64,000 nucleotides of DNA from the NCBI RefSeq assembly GCF_026343115.1, contig NZ_JAPEMC010000001.1, positions 806,001 through 870,000 on the forward strand, given 5' to 3'. Both the position numbers and the translations under genes were made by a program. This document shows, piece after piece, positions 36,585 through 45,534 of the stretch. This stretch comes from Streptomyces sp. NBC_00102 (lineage in GTDB: Bacteria; Actinomycetota; Actinomycetes; Streptomycetales; Streptomycetaceae). Below the pieces are notes generated by a model, which was not told where the DNA came from, did no database searches, and worked only from the letters and a program-made list of their open reading frames with translations. Each line of letters begins with the position of its first letter. Within the stretch, counting starts at the first letter, position 1.

Positions 36585-37256
36585 TTACAGGCTGCGGGCG
36601 GTGATGTCGCCGTAGGAGGTGGTCGCGTGGATGTTCAGGCCGGCGGCGCCGCCGTCGGTGTTGGCGAGTGCGTTGTGCACCCGGCCGTAGGCGGTACCGG
36701 CGTCCAGGGAGGCGGAGACCCCGCGGGCGGCGCCGACGACGATGTTTCCGTGCGAGGTGCGCAGGGTGACGGTGCCGCGAACGGCCTCGGTGACGTGGAG
36801 GTCACCCTTCTGGGTGCTGATCTCGGCGGGGCCGCCGAGGCGGCCGACCGAGATGTCCCCGGCGAGGACGGTGAGCTTGGCGGTAGCGGTCTCGTCGAGC
36901 TTGACGGTGGCCTGCTGTCCCTCGAAGACGACGTCGCCGAGCCGTCCGACGCCGCGGAGTTCGGCGCTGGCCGCCTTCGCCTCGACACGGGAACCGGCGG
37001 GCAGTTGGACGGTCACCTCGACCGATCCGGAGGAGCCGAGGATCCGGTTCGCGGCCTCGGGGGCCTCGATCCGCAGGACGCCGTCGGCGTGGGTGACCTC
37101 GATCCGCTCGGCCGCCTTGACGTCGCTGCCCTTGGAGGCGTCCGCGGGCAGGATCTCGACGGCGGTGTCGGCCCGGTCGGCGGCGATGAACCGGATGAGT
37201 CCGGCGGGGATGTCGACGACGGCCGAGAGCGGGGCGGGGGTGGGGAACTTCTGCAT
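36585..37256 (-). CDS. DUF4097 family beta-helix protein
   Basis: A 223-residue protein without signal peptide. It is built from short beta-strands (SVEVTVQLPAGSRVEAKAASAELRGVGRLGDV, GDISVGRLGGPAEISTQKGDLHV), the right-handed repeat seen in DUF4097 putative adhesins. GGAGAAA precedes the ATG. It is the first gene of an operon with the DrrAB-like exporter and diverges from a GbsR/MarR regulator. In this setting it may be a cytoplasmic stress or efflux accessory protein; its function is unknown. Confidence 0.9.
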   Translation of the reverse strand: MQKFPTPAPLSAVVDIPAGLIRFIAADRADTAVEILPADASKGSDVKAAERIEVTHADGVLRIEAPEAANRILGSSGSVEVTVQLPAGSRVEAKAASAELRGVGRLGDVVFEGQQATVKLDETATAKLTVLAGDISVGRLGGPAEISTQKGDLHVTEAVRGTVTLRTSHGNIVVGAARGVSASLDAGTAYGRVHNALANTDGGAAGLNIHATTSYGDITARSL

Positions 37257-37314
37257 CGTTTTCTCCTGTGTCTGCTTCGCGGGCCCCTGCGGCCCGCCGT
37301 TTCCGACATGAGAA

Positions 37315-37343
37315 ACGCTACGTTGCATTCACAGATCCGGCAA
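37315..37343 (-). promoter_or_regulatory. Promoter of the DUF4097/DrrAB operon
   Basis: On the minus strand TTGCCG (37338-37343) and TAGCGT (37315-37320) are separated by exactly 17 bp. The spacer contains GAATGCAACG, one of four related regulator sites, so a bound repressor would sit between -35 and -10. Confidence 0.6.
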
Positions 37344-37445
37344 CAAAGAAATCTGCGAAATCCCCATTAACGCAGGTCGATTGAGGGATTTCATTGCAAT
37401 GGACGTGAAGCGAATGCAACGGCCGAGCAGGCAGTCGTTGCAATG
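37321..37445. promoter_or_regulatory. Cluster of four TTGCAW regulator sites
   Basis: CGTTGCATTC (37321-37330), CATTGCAATG (37392-37401, perfect palindrome), GAATGCAACG (37412-37421, exact inverse of the first) and CGTTGCAATG (37436-37445). The first overlaps the minus-strand promoter and the last overlaps the plus-strand -35. They are the likely binding sites of the GbsR/MarR regulator. Confidence 0.65.
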
Positions 37446-37467
37446 ACTTGAGCGCGAACGCTAAGCT
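37438..37467 (+). promoter_or_regulatory. Promoter of the GbsR/MarR regulator gene
   Basis: TTGCAA (37438-37443) and TAAGCT (37462-37467) are 18 bp apart. The -35 is part of the fourth regulator site, consistent with autorepression. Confidence 0.45.
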
Positions 37468-37497
37468 GGGGCCCCACGCACCACGAAGGAGAACGCG

Positions 37498-38232
37498 ATG
37501 CCGGGAGGCAGACTCACCCAGCAGGAGCGCCAGCAGATCGCGCTCGGACTGGCCGACGACCTCGCCTACGCGGAGATCGCCCGGCGCCTCGACCGCCCGA
37601 CCTCCACCGTCACCCGCGAGGTGATGCGCAACGGCGGCCCCACCGGCTACCGCGCCGATCTCGCCCAGCGCGCCACCGGACGCCGGGCGCAGCGCCCGCG
37701 GCAGGCGGAGGCCGAAGTACGCCGGCCGGAGGCGCCGTTGGAACACGGGCGGGACGCGGAAGCGGTGCACGCGTACGAGGAGATGTTCACGGACGTCCTC
37801 GAACAGTCGGGACTGTCCCGGATGATGGCCCGGATTCTGGTCTGCCTCTTCACCACCGACGCGGGCAGTGTCACCGCGTCCGACCTCGTGCGGCGGCTCC
37901 AGGTCAGTCCGGCGACCGTCTCCAAGTCGATCGCTTTCCTGGAGAGCCAGGGGCTCGTCCGCCGGGAGCGCGACGAGGGGCGTCGCGAGCGGTACGTCGC
38001 CGACGACGACGTCTGGTTCCAGTCGGTGATGGCCAGTGCCCGGTCCACCGCCCAACTGGCCGAGGTGGCACGGCAGGGCGTCGGTGTACTGGGTCCCGGC
38101 ACCCCGTCCGCCCACCGCCTGGAGAACATCGCCCGCTTCACCGCCTTCGTCTCGGAGAGCATCACCCGCGCCGCCGAGCAGGCCCGCGACATCCTCGTCG
38201 CGAAGCCCTCCGGAGCCGGCCCGGAGGGCTGA
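37498..38232 (+). CDS. GbsR/MarR-family regulator with N-terminal IS30-like HTH
   Basis: A 244-residue regulator with two DNA-binding regions. Residues 5-45 (RLTQQERQQIALGLADDLAYAEIARRLDRPTSTVTREVMRNGG) have the transposase-type HTH of IS30 elements, then a GYRADLAQ segment also typical of IS30. Residues about 95-160 form a MarR/GbsR winged helix (LVCLFTTDAGSVTASDLVRRLQVSPATVSKSIAFLESQGLVRRERDEGRRERY). GAAGGAG precedes the ATG. It is divergent from the DUF4097/DrrAB operon, which it probably represses through the TTGCAW sites. Confidence 0.9.
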   Translation: MPGGRLTQQERQQIALGLADDLAYAEIARRLDRPTSTVTREVMRNGGPTGYRADLAQRATGRRAQRPRQAEAEVRRPEAPLEHGRDAEAVHAYEEMFTDVLEQSGLSRMMARILVCLFTTDAGSVTASDLVRRLQVSPATVSKSIAFLESQGLVRRERDEGRRERYVADDDVWFQSVMASARSTAQLAEVARQGVGVLGPGTPSAHRLENIARFTAFVSESITRAAEQARDILVAKPSGAGPEG

Positions 38233-38244
38233 CGGCGTACCGCG

Positions 38245-38290
38245 CCCCGGGAGCCGTGGCGCGGGCGCGGAGCCCGCCACGGGCCCGGGG
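38245..38290. terminator. Bidirectional terminator
   Basis: A long GC hairpin: CCCCGGG, CCGTGGC and CGGGC pair with GCCCG, CCACGG and CCCGGGG around loop GCGGA, with small bulges. It lies between convergent genes. Confidence 0.6.
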
Positions 38291-38312
38291 CCGCGGCGTG
38301 CGGGCGGGCCGC

Positions 38313-39743
38313 TCAGACGTCCAGCCCCGGCACGTCCCGGGGCAGCGGGCAGATCCGCCGGCCCTGGTGGTCGAAGACGTACAGGTGTGCCAGGTCCACC
38401 AGGAGGGGCACCTGGCCGCCGGGGCGCAGCCGCATGTCGGGGCTGGTGCGCACGACGAGGTCGCCGGGGCTGACGGCCGGGCGGTCGGGGCCGCTCATGG
38501 TCTGCCCCCGCCCGTCGCGGGGAGGTTCGCCGAGCGCCACGACCGGTCCGCTGATGTGGCCGGCCTTCTCCCGGAGGCGTTCCAGTACACCGATGCCTCC
38601 GCCCCGGGCCCAGGCGGTGCCCTCCCGGCGGCCGCCGCGCGAGGAGCCCCCGGAGTCGTGGGCCGCTCCTCCGCGCCCGCCGGCCGCGCGGCGCCGGCGG
38701 GCGGGTGTCTCCGGGCGGGCGGATTCGAGGTCGGGCACCACGGCCGGCTGCGATCCGGTGCTGAGGTGCACCAGCGCCTCGTGGCCCTGGTACTCCACGT
38801 GCTGCACGATGCCGCCGAGCGCCACCTCGCCGGGGCGGGCCTGGCTCGGCGGGGCGATGCGTACCGCTTCGGAGCGCAGCCCGACGATGATCCGGCGGCC
38901 CTGCTGGATGCGGAGCAACTGGTGGTCGGGGCTGAGCGGTTCGGGCAGCGCGAGGCGCTGGCGCCCGAGGTCGAGGGACATCCGGCCTTCGAGCGGCGCG
39001 TGGACGACCGCCTGGAGGAGGTTGATCCTGGGGGTGCCGATGAAGGCCGCGACGAAGACGTTCTCGGGCAGGGCGTACACCTCGCGCGGGGAGCTGACCT
39101 GCTGGAGCACTCCGCCGCGCAGCACGGCGACCCGGTCGCCGAGGGACATCGCCTCGGACTGGTCGTGCGTGACATAGACGGTGGTGACGCCCAACTCCTT
39201 CGTGAGCTGGGCTATTTCGGCGCGCAGGTGGTTGCGGAGCTTGGCGTCGAGGTTGGAGAGCGGCTCATCCATCAGGAAGACCGAGGGGCGGCGGGAGATG
39301 GCCCGGCCCATGGCGACGCGCTGGCGTTCACCACCGGAGAGCTGTCCGGGGTAGCGGTCGAGGACGCCCTCGATGCCCAGCATCCGCGCGGTGGCCTCGA
39401 TCTGCCCGGTGGAGTCCTCGCGGGGGTTCTGGAGCTTGAGCGGGAAGCCGATGTTGGCCCGGTTCGTCATGCTCGGATAGAGGGCGAAGTTCTGGAAGAC
39501 CATCGCCATGCCCCGTTCGCGGGGCTGGAGATGGGAGGCCGGTTCGCCGTCGAGCAGGATCTCGCCCTCGGTGGCCTCCTCCAGTCCCGCGATCATCCGC
39601 AGGACGGTGGATTTGCCGCAGCCCGAGGGGCCGAGCAGCACCACGAACTCACCGGGTGCGATGTCGAGCGAGAAACGGTCCACTGCGCGCGGACCCCGTC
39701 CGTACGCCTTGCTGATGTCCTGCAGAGAGATCGCGCGAGTCAT
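38313..39743 (-). CDS. ABC sugar-importer ATPase (MsiK/UgpC type) with a long insertion
   Basis: A 476-residue ATPase of the CUT1 importer class. Walker A LLGPSGCGKST, Q-loop FQNFALYP, signature LSGGERQRVAMGRA, Walker B VFLMDEPLSNLD and H-loop VTHDQSEAMSLGDR are intact. MsiK proteins have about 378 residues. Here about 85 extra residues, Arg/Gly/Ser-rich (around 345-430, containing RRRRAAGGRGGAAHD), split the C-terminal TOBE region, which resumes at GDLVVRTSPDMRLRPGGQVPLL. No permease gene is adjacent, so it likely serves importers elsewhere, such as the one at 9.4-12.7 kb. Confidence 0.92.
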   Translation of the reverse strand: MTRAISLQDISKAYGRGPRAVDRFSLDIAPGEFVVLLGPSGCGKSTVLRMIAGLEEATEGEILLDGEPASHLQPRERGMAMVFQNFALYPSMTNRANIGFPLKLQNPREDSTGQIEATARMLGIEGVLDRYPGQLSGGERQRVAMGRAISRRPSVFLMDEPLSNLDAKLRNHLRAEIAQLTKELGVTTVYVTHDQSEAMSLGDRVAVLRGGVLQQVSSPREVYALPENVFVAAFIGTPRINLLQAVVHAPLEGRMSLDLGRQRLALPEPLSPDHQLLRIQQGRRIIVGLRSEAVRIAPPSQARPGEVALGGIVQHVEYQGHEALVHLSTGSQPAVVPDLESARPETPARRRRAAGGRGGAAHDSGGSSRGGRREGTAWARGGGIGVLERLREKAGHISGPVVALGEPPRDGRGQTMSGPDRPAVSPGDLVVRTSPDMRLRPGGQVPLLVDLAHLYVFDHQGRRICPLPRDVPGLDV

Positions 39744-39959
39744 GAGGGTTCCGCCCAGGGAAAAGTGATGCTGCTGCACGGTGGGGAGCGGCTGCGTGGC
39801 CTGAAGTTAACCCACGGTGCGGGGTGTGTGAATGACTCGCGCGAAGGTTGCGACGGGAGGGGCGCGCTGGGCGGGAAGTGCCATGGGCGATTCCGGTTGT
39901 CGCAAACTTTTCTCCCTGGAATCAAGGGAGTTGGAGGGCTCGTCGGGGTTGCCCGGGGG

Positions 39960-40027
39960 GTCGGGGAAGGGGGGCGCGGTCCGTTCGCCCTCGGGTCGGG
40001 GAAGGGGGCGCGGTCCGTACGCCCGCG
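39960..40027. repeat. Imperfect 35-bp tandem duplication
   Basis: Units 39960-39994 and 39995-40027 share GTCGGGGAAGGGG and GCGCGGTCCGT blocks with small indels. It lies in the 301-bp gap upstream of the ATPase gene and just past the end of the oxidoreductase gene. No gene is seen in that gap; it holds the ATPase promoter. Confidence 0.7.
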
Positions 40028-40044
40028 ACTCCCCCGCCCCGGCG

Positions 40045-42225
40045 TCATCCGGCCGAGGTCACCAGGACCGGGAAGCCGTTGAGTACGGCGGTCCCGGAGA
40101 GCGGGTCGAGAAGGGTGCCGTCGAGCAGTTGGTTGACGTTGGCGCCGGGCCGCGCGGCGGCGACCGACAGCCGGGTGCCGGGGCGGCCGTGTCCCCAGCC
40201 GTGCGGCAGGCTCACCACTCCGGTGCGCATCGTGTCGGTGATCTCGGCGGGTGCCTCGACCGCCCCTCCGGCCGCCTCGATCCGGGCGGTCGCCCCCTCG
40301 GTGAGGCCGATGCGGTGCGCGTCCTCGGGGTGGATCTGGAGGGTGCAGGTGTTCGTTCCGCGGTTGAGCACGGGGATGTTGTGCATCCAGCTGTTGTTGG
40401 ACCGCAGATGGCGGCGGCCGACCAGGACCAGCGGGGCGGGGGTGTCGCCGAGTGCCGCCCGCAGCCGGCCGAGGTCGGCGGCGAGCGGCTCCGGGAGCAG
40501 CTCGATCCGCCCGCTGCGGGTCCTGAGGACTTCGGGCAGCCGGGGGCGCAGCGGGCCGAGGTCGATGCCGTGCGGGTGGGCGAGCAGGTCGTCCAGGGTG
40601 AGGTCGTACGGGCCGAGCCGGAGCATCAGGTCGAGCCTGCGCTCGGGGCCGGTGGCACCGGTGAGGCGTGCGGCGAGTTCCCGCGGTCCTCCGGCACGGT
40701 CGAGGGCGGCGGCGACGGCGAGTTCGTCGACGGTCTCCGGGGACGCCCCGTGGCTGCCGCCGACGGCGAGGATCAACCAGGCGAGGATCTCGCTCTCGTC
40801 GAGGGCCCCTTCGTCCAGGGGGACGGCCGGGCGGGTGTAGCGGACCTGGTTGCGCACCGCGAGGGCGTTCAGCGCGAAGTCGAAGTGGGCGGAGCGGGAG
40901 GGCGGCGGCGGTGGGAGGACGACGTCGGCGTGGCGGGAGGTCTCGTTGAGGTACGGGTCGACGCTGACCATGAAGTCGAGCCCCTCGGCGAGCGCCCGGT
41001 CGAGCCGGTCGCCGTCGGGGGCGGACAGAACCGGGTTGGAGGCGAGCACCACGAGGGCGCGGATGCGGCCCTCGCCGGGGGTGTCGATCTCCTCCGCCAG
41101 TGCGGCCATGGGGAGTTCGCCCTTGGCCTCGGGGTGCCCGGAGACCCGGCTGCGCCAGCGGCCGAGGGCGAAGCCCTTGCCGGGGCCGGCCGGGCGCGGG
41201 GCGCGGGCCGTGGCGGCGAGCGGGAAGAGGGCGCCGCCGGGGCGGTCGAGGTTGCCGGTGAGGATGTTGAGGACGTCCACCAGCCAGCTGGCGAGGGTGC
41301 CGTGCGCGACGGTGCAGCTGCCGATGCGCGCGTAGACGGCGGCGGCCGGCGCGGCGGCGAGTTCCCGCGCGACGGTACGGATGGCGGCCGGGTCCAGGTC
41401 GCAGGGGCCGGCGACCGCCTCCGGGGTGAAGTCCGCCAGGGCGCCGGTGAGCCGGTCGAGCCCGTCCAGGTGGCCGGCGAGCGCCCCGGGGGCGGTGAGC
41501 TTCTCCTCGACGAGTACGTGGGCGAGCGCGGCGAGCAGCAGGGCGTCCGTGCCGGGCCGGATCGCGAGGTGGCGTCCGGCGAGCTCGGCCGTACGGGTGC
41601 GGCGCGGGTCGACGACGGTGAGCGTGCCGCCCCGGGCGAGGAGTGCCTTGAGCCGGCCGGGGAAGTCGGGGGCGGTGCAGAGGCTCCCGTTGGATTCCAT
41701 CGGGTTGGCGCCGATGAGCAGCAGATGGCCGGTGCGGTCGAGATCGGGTACGGGGATGGCGTTGGCGTCGCCGAAGAGCAGCCCGCTGGAGACGTGTTTG
41801 GGCATCTGGTCGAGGGTGCTGGCGCTGAAGACGTTACGGGTGCGCAGCGCGGCGACCAGCAGTGGCGGGTAGAGACCGCCGGCCATGGTGTGCACGTTGG
41901 GGTTGCCGAGGACGAGCCCGGCGCTCTGCGGCCCGTGGACGCCGGTGACCTCGGTGAAGCGTGCGGCGACGGTGTCGAACGCCTCCTGCCAGGTCGCCTC
42001 GCGCAGTACGCCGTCCCGGCGGACGAGCGGGGTGCGGAGCCGGTCGGGGTCGGCGTCCAGCCCGCCGAACGCGGCGCCCTTGGGGCAGATGAAGCCCCGG
42101 CTGAAGACGTCGTCGCGGTCCCCGCGCGCACCGGTGACGGTGGTCCCCTCGATGGTGAGGGTCAGCCCGCAGGTGGCCTCGCAGAGCGGGCAGACGCGTG
42201 GTGCGGTACGGGAGTTGGCGGACAC
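40045..42225 (-). CDS. Molybdopterin-dependent oxidoreductase (formate dehydrogenase/nitrate reductase superfamily)
   Basis: A 726-residue cytoplasmic-looking enzyme starting with GTG behind GGGGAGG. The N-terminal [4Fe-4S] site is C-P-L-C-E-A-T-C followed by CPKG. Mo-bisMGD binding segments include LLIGANPMESNG, VVDPRRTRTAEL, VVLASNPVLSAPD and the C-terminal domain LRSNNSWMHNIPVLNRG, VSLPHGWGHGRPG. No Tat signal is present. The exact substrate is unknown; similar actinobacterial proteins are annotated only as molybdopterin oxidoreductases. A TetR gene lies upstream on the same strand with an operator-like element between. Confidence 0.92.
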   Translation of the reverse strand: MSANSRTAPRVCPLCEATCGLTLTIEGTTVTGARGDRDDVFSRGFICPKGAAFGGLDADPDRLRTPLVRRDGVLREATWQEAFDTVAARFTEVTGVHGPQSAGLVLGNPNVHTMAGGLYPPLLVAALRTRNVFSASTLDQMPKHVSSGLLFGDANAIPVPDLDRTGHLLLIGANPMESNGSLCTAPDFPGRLKALLARGGTLTVVDPRRTRTAELAGRHLAIRPGTDALLLAALAHVLVEEKLTAPGALAGHLDGLDRLTGALADFTPEAVAGPCDLDPAAIRTVARELAAAPAAAVYARIGSCTVAHGTLASWLVDVLNILTGNLDRPGGALFPLAATARAPRPAGPGKGFALGRWRSRVSGHPEAKGELPMAALAEEIDTPGEGRIRALVVLASNPVLSAPDGDRLDRALAEGLDFMVSVDPYLNETSRHADVVLPPPPPSRSAHFDFALNALAVRNQVRYTRPAVPLDEGALDESEILAWLILAVGGSHGASPETVDELAVAAALDRAGGPRELAARLTGATGPERRLDLMLRLGPYDLTLDDLLAHPHGIDLGPLRPRLPEVLRTRSGRIELLPEPLAADLGRLRAALGDTPAPLVLVGRRHLRSNNSWMHNIPVLNRGTNTCTLQIHPEDAHRIGLTEGATARIEAAGGAVEAPAEITDTMRTGVVSLPHGWGHGRPGTRLSVAAARPGANVNQLLDGTLLDPLSGTAVLNGFPVLVTSAG

Positions 42226-42260
42226 GGGGCCTCCCCGGGGAGCGACTGGGTCAGCGCGAG

Positions 42261-42280
42261 CATACCGACCGGTACGCATG
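42261..42280. promoter_or_regulatory. TetR-type operator upstream of the molybdopterin oxidoreductase
   Basis: CATACCGACCGGTACGCATG, a 20-bp palindrome-like site 36 bp before the oxidoreductase start. It shares CATACCGACYGGT with sites at 4241 and 15903 (reverse). The adjacent TetR protein is the obvious candidate binder. Confidence 0.55.
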
Positions 42281-42355
42281 CCGGGGAGCCCCTGGACGGG
42301 ACCGGACCGGGCGCGCCCGGCACGCGGCACCATCGGCACGACCGCCCTCGCGCCG

Positions 42356-42967
42356 TCAGTCCAGCACCCGCGCGAGGTAGGCGTGGAGCAGCACCCGGAT
42401 CTCCGCGACGATCGCCGGATCGCCGGACGGGTCGTCGCGGAAGGCGAGTTGGAGGGTGGCGTCGGCCGCCTCCACGCCGACCAGGACGGCCCGCCGCAGG
42501 TCCGCGTCCGGGCTGCCGCCGAGGTGCCCCGCGAGGAGTTCGGCGAGCCGGTCCGCGAGCCGGTGGTTGGCCTGGTGCTGCGGGTCGTCGGCGTGCGCGG
42601 CGGCCCCGAAGTCGACCTGGGCGAAGCCGGGGACCGTACGCCGCATCGTCAGGTACTCGTCGAGCAGTGCGTCGATCGCGCCCCGCCAGTCGGCGGCGGG
42701 GACGGCGGCGAGCCGGGCGGTCAGGCGTTCGGTGTAGGAGTTGAGGTTGCGCACCGCGAGCGCGTCGACCAGGGCGCGTTTGTTGGGGAAGAAACGGTAG
42801 ACGGAGCCGATGGGCACTTCGGCCCGGACGGCGACCGCCCGGGTGGAGAGCTCCTCGTAGCCGCACTCGTCGAGGAGCGCGGCGCAGGCGTCGAGTATCC
42901 GGGTGAGCCGTTCGGCGCTGCGCCGCTGGACGGGGGCGCGGCGCAGCTTCGGTTTCGGGTGGGACAC
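42356..42967 (-). CDS. TetR/AcrR-family regulator
   Basis: A 203-residue TetR protein: HTH in RILDACAALLDECGYEELSTRAVAVRAEVPIGSVYRFFPNKRALV and a C-terminal domain ending VLLHAYLARVLD. The GTG start (VSHPKPKLRRAP) was chosen because the upstream extension is low-complexity Arg/Pro. The basic N-terminal tail is typical of regulators contacting the minor groove. It precedes the molybdopterin oxidoreductase by 130 bp and diverges from hmgA, so it may govern either. Confidence 0.88.
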   Translation of the reverse strand: MSHPKPKLRRAPVQRRSAERLTRILDACAALLDECGYEELSTRAVAVRAEVPIGSVYRFFPNKRALVDALAVRNLNSYTERLTARLAAVPAADWRGAIDALLDEYLTMRRTVPGFAQVDFGAAAHADDPQHQANHRLADRLAELLAGHLGGSPDADLRRAVLVGVEAADATLQLAFRDDPSGDPAIVAEIRVLLHAYLARVLD

Positions 42968-43011
42968 GGCCCCATCATGCCGCCCGTACGCGCGCGGCGG
43001 GCGCGGGGACC

Positions 43012-43064
43012 GCGCCCGGCGGAACGCGCGCGGCGGGGCGGGGAGCGCCCGGCGGAACGCGCGC
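43012..43064. repeat. Exact 20-bp direct repeat in the TetR/hmgA gap
   Basis: GCGCCCGGCGGAACGCGCGC occurs at 43012-43031 and 43045-43064. It lies upstream of the hmgA promoter and just before the TetR start on the other strand. Confidence 0.75.
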
Positions 43065-43120
43065 CCCGAACTCCCGGCCCCGGACCCCCCGTACGACTCC
43101 CGGATGCGCGGCGATTGGCG

Positions 43121-43149
43121 TTGACGGACGCGGTCTCCATTCCTACGGT
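43121..43149 (+). promoter_or_regulatory. Sigma-HrdB-type promoter of hmgA
   Basis: TTGACG (43121-43126), a 17-bp spacer and TACGGT (43144-43149) match the vegetative consensus well. An interrupted inverted repeat TCCTA/TAGGA (43141-43160) overlaps the -10 and may be a regulator site. Confidence 0.65.
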
Positions 43150-43221
43150 GTCCCATAGGATTCACTCTCCACGGTTCCCACGCGTTCGGCGGGAGCCCGT
43201 CTCGGCACCGGGAGCAGCGGT

Positions 43222-44577
43222 ATGGGCGGTACGGACGGCACGCGGCACACCGACGACGAACACGGCCCGGGAGGCGGGGGGACAGCGGCCGACGGGCTTG
43301 CGTACTCCACCGGTTTCGGCAACGAGCACAGCTCCGAGGCGGTGCCGGGCGCGCTGCCGCACGGGCGCAACTCCCCCCAGCGCGCGCCGCTCGGGCTGTA
43401 CGCGGAGCAGCTCAGCGGCTCCGCGTTCACCGAGCCCCGTGCCCGTAACCACCGCTCCTGGCTGTACCGCGTCCGGCCCTCCGCCGCGCATCCGGCGTTC
43501 GTGCGCACCGACAACGGCGGCCTGCGGTCCGCGCCCTTCACGGAGTCCGTGCCCGATCCCAACCGGCTCCGCTGGGACCCGCTGCCCGACCCGGCCCCCG
43601 GCACCGACTTCGTGGCCGGGCTGTGGACGCTGGGCGGCAACGGCGACGCGGCGGGCCGCACGGGCATGGCGGTGCACCTCTACAGCGCCAACTCCTCGAT
43701 GACGGAACGCGTGTTCAGCGATTCCGACGGCGAGCTGCTGATCGTCCCCGAGCGGGGGGCCCTGCTGCTCCGCACCGAACTGGGCCTGTTGCGCGCCGCG
43801 CCGGGCGAGGTGGCGCTGATCCCGCGCGGGGTGCGTTTCCGGGTCGAGCTGCTCGACGCGACCGCCCGGGGGTACGTCTGCGAGAACTACGGCAGCCCGT
43901 TCCAGCTGCCCGAGTTGGGACCCATCGGCGCGAACGGCCTTGCCAACGCACGGGACTTCCGTGCCCCGGTCGCCGCGTACGAGGACCGCGAGGGCCCGTT
44001 CGAGGTGATCAACAAGTTCTGCGGCAACCTCTGGACGGCGGCCTTGGACCACTCGCCGCTGGACGTCGTCGCCTGGCACGGCAGCCACACGCCGTACGTC
44101 TACGACCTGCGCCGCTTCAACGTCGTCGGCTCCATCAGCTACGACCACCCCGACCCGTCGATTTTCACCGTGCTGACCTCGCCGACCGACACCCCGGGGC
44201 TGGCCGACGTCGACTTCGTGGTCTTCGCCCCGCGCTGGCTGGTCGGCGAGGACACCTTCCGGCCGCCCTACTTCCACCGCAACGTGATGAGCGAGTACAT
44301 GGGGCTGATCGAGGGCGCCTACGACGCGAAGGCCGGCGGCTTCGTCCCGGGCGGCGGTTCGCTGCACAACATGATGTCGGCGCACGGGCCGGACCGGGAG
44401 ACCTTCGACCGGGCGAGCGCGGCCGAGCTCGTACCGCAGCGGGTCGACGACGGGCTGGCGTTCATGTTCGAGACGCGCCGGCCGCTGTCGCTGACCGGGC
44501 AGGCGGCCTCCGCCCCCCATCTGCAGCGCGGCTACGACGGGGTGTGGCAGGGTCTGGACAGCAACTTCCGGCCATGA
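43222..44577 (+). CDS. hmgA: Homogentisate 1,2-dioxygenase
   Basis: A 451-residue enzyme that opens the ring of homogentisate in tyrosine and phenylalanine catabolism. The start of the core ([19 protein letters not shown]) and the iron ligands are clear: His352 and Glu358 in [11 protein letters not shown] and His388 in MMSAHGPD, with the same spacings (6 and 30) as the human enzyme. The first 25 residues are a Gly-rich extension. It has a good vegetative promoter. The next pathway genes (maleylacetoacetate isomerase, fumarylacetoacetase) are not adjacent; a GntR regulator follows by 49 bp. Confidence 0.97.
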   Translation: MGGTDGTRHTDDEHGPGGGGTAADGLAYSTGFGNEHSSEAVPGALPHGRNSPQRAPLGLYAEQLSGSAFTEPRARNHRSWLYRVRPSAAHPAFVRTDNGGLRSAPFTESVPDPNRLRWDPLPDPAPGTDFVAGLWTLGGNGDAAGRTGMAVHLYSANSSMTERVFSDSDGELLIVPERGALLLRTELGLLRAAPGEVALIPRGVRFRVELLDATARGYVCENYGSPFQLPELGPIGANGLANARDFRAPVAAYEDREGPFEVINKFCGNLWTAALDHSPLDVVAWHGSHTPYVYDLRRFNVVGSISYDHPDPSIFTVLTSPTDTPGLADVDFVVFAPRWLVGEDTFRPPYFHRNVMSEYMGLIEGAYDAKAGGFVPGGGSLHNMMSAHGPDRETFDRASAAELVPQRVDDGLAFMFETRRPLSLTGQAASAPHLQRGYDGVWQGLDSNFRP

Positions 44578-44626
44578 CGTCGACGTCCGGCGGGCCGGGC
44601 GAGTCCGTACGGGTCAGGGGGCCGAC

Positions 44627-45496
44627 ATGACGCCAGCACGCACGGAGGAGAACCGGACCGGCCGGGGCACCTCCCCCGGAGCCGCCGCCGACGCGGGGGC
44701 CGGCGGGGGTACGGGCACCTCGGCCGGGGTGCCGGAGCAGGCCCGGTCGGCCGCCTTCGCGCCGGACTCCCTGGTCCTGAACGGGAAGCTCCCGCTCTGG
44801 TACCAGGTCTCGCAGTCGCTGCGCGCCTCGGTACTCGGCCGGCCGCGGGACGCCCCCCTCCGGCTGCCGACCGAGGAGCGGCTCGCCGCGCACTACGGAG
44901 TCGGCGTCCTGACCATGCGGCAGGCGCTGAAGGAGCTGGAGTCGGAGGGCCTGATCAGCCGCCTGCGACGGCACGGCACCTTCATCGAGCCCGATGCCAG
45001 AAGGGGCCGGCCGGTGCAGGTGCTCGGGTCGGTCGACGCGATCGTGGCCCAGCAGTCGGGCGAGCGGACGACCGTCCTCGGCCACGGCCCCGGCGCCGTA
45101 CCCGGCGAACTGGCCCACCACTTCCCGGACTGCGAGGAGGTGGTCGGCTACCGGCGGCTGCGCTGCGACGCGTCGAGCGGGGAGCCCGTCAACTGGGCGG
45201 AGAACACGGTCCGTCCGGAGGTCGCCGCCCGGGTCGACGCCGCCGAGCTGGAGCGGTGGCCGATGACGAAGATCCTGCGGGACTCGGCCGGGGTCTCCAT
45301 ATCCCGGATCACCGACACCGTGGAGGCCCGGCTCGCCGACCCGACCACCGCCGCGCTGTTGCGGGTGCCGCTGCTCAGCCCGATCCTGCACTTCACCGGC
45401 GTCACCTACGACACCGACGGCCGGGTGGTCGACGTGGCCCGCATCCACTACCGGGGCGACCGGTTCTCCTTCTCGGTGACGGTGGAAGCGGACTGA
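44627..45496 (+). CDS. GntR/HutC-family transcriptional regulator
   Basis: A 289-residue regulator. A Gly/Ala/Thr-rich tail of about 45 residues precedes the winged helix (LPLWYQVSQSLRASV, LPTEERLAAHYGVGVLTMRQALKELESEGLISRLRRHGTFI). The C-terminal UTRA domain spans from VQVLGSVDAIV to RIHYRGDRFSFSVTVEAD, the usual effector-binding part. It is 49 bp behind hmgA on the same strand and probably regulates aromatic catabolism, though no operator could be assigned. Confidence 0.9.
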   Translation: MTPARTEENRTGRGTSPGAAADAGAGGGTGTSAGVPEQARSAAFAPDSLVLNGKLPLWYQVSQSLRASVLGRPRDAPLRLPTEERLAAHYGVGVLTMRQALKELESEGLISRLRRHGTFIEPDARRGRPVQVLGSVDAIVAQQSGERTTVLGHGPGAVPGELAHHFPDCEEVVGYRRLRCDASSGEPVNWAENTVRPEVAARVDAAELERWPMTKILRDSAGVSISRITDTVEARLADPTTAALLRVPLLSPILHFTGVTYDTDGRVVDVARIHYRGDRFSFSVTVEAD

Positions 45497-45534
45497 ACCC
45501 CTGGCGGGGCGGACGCCGGTCCGACAGGAGCCGC

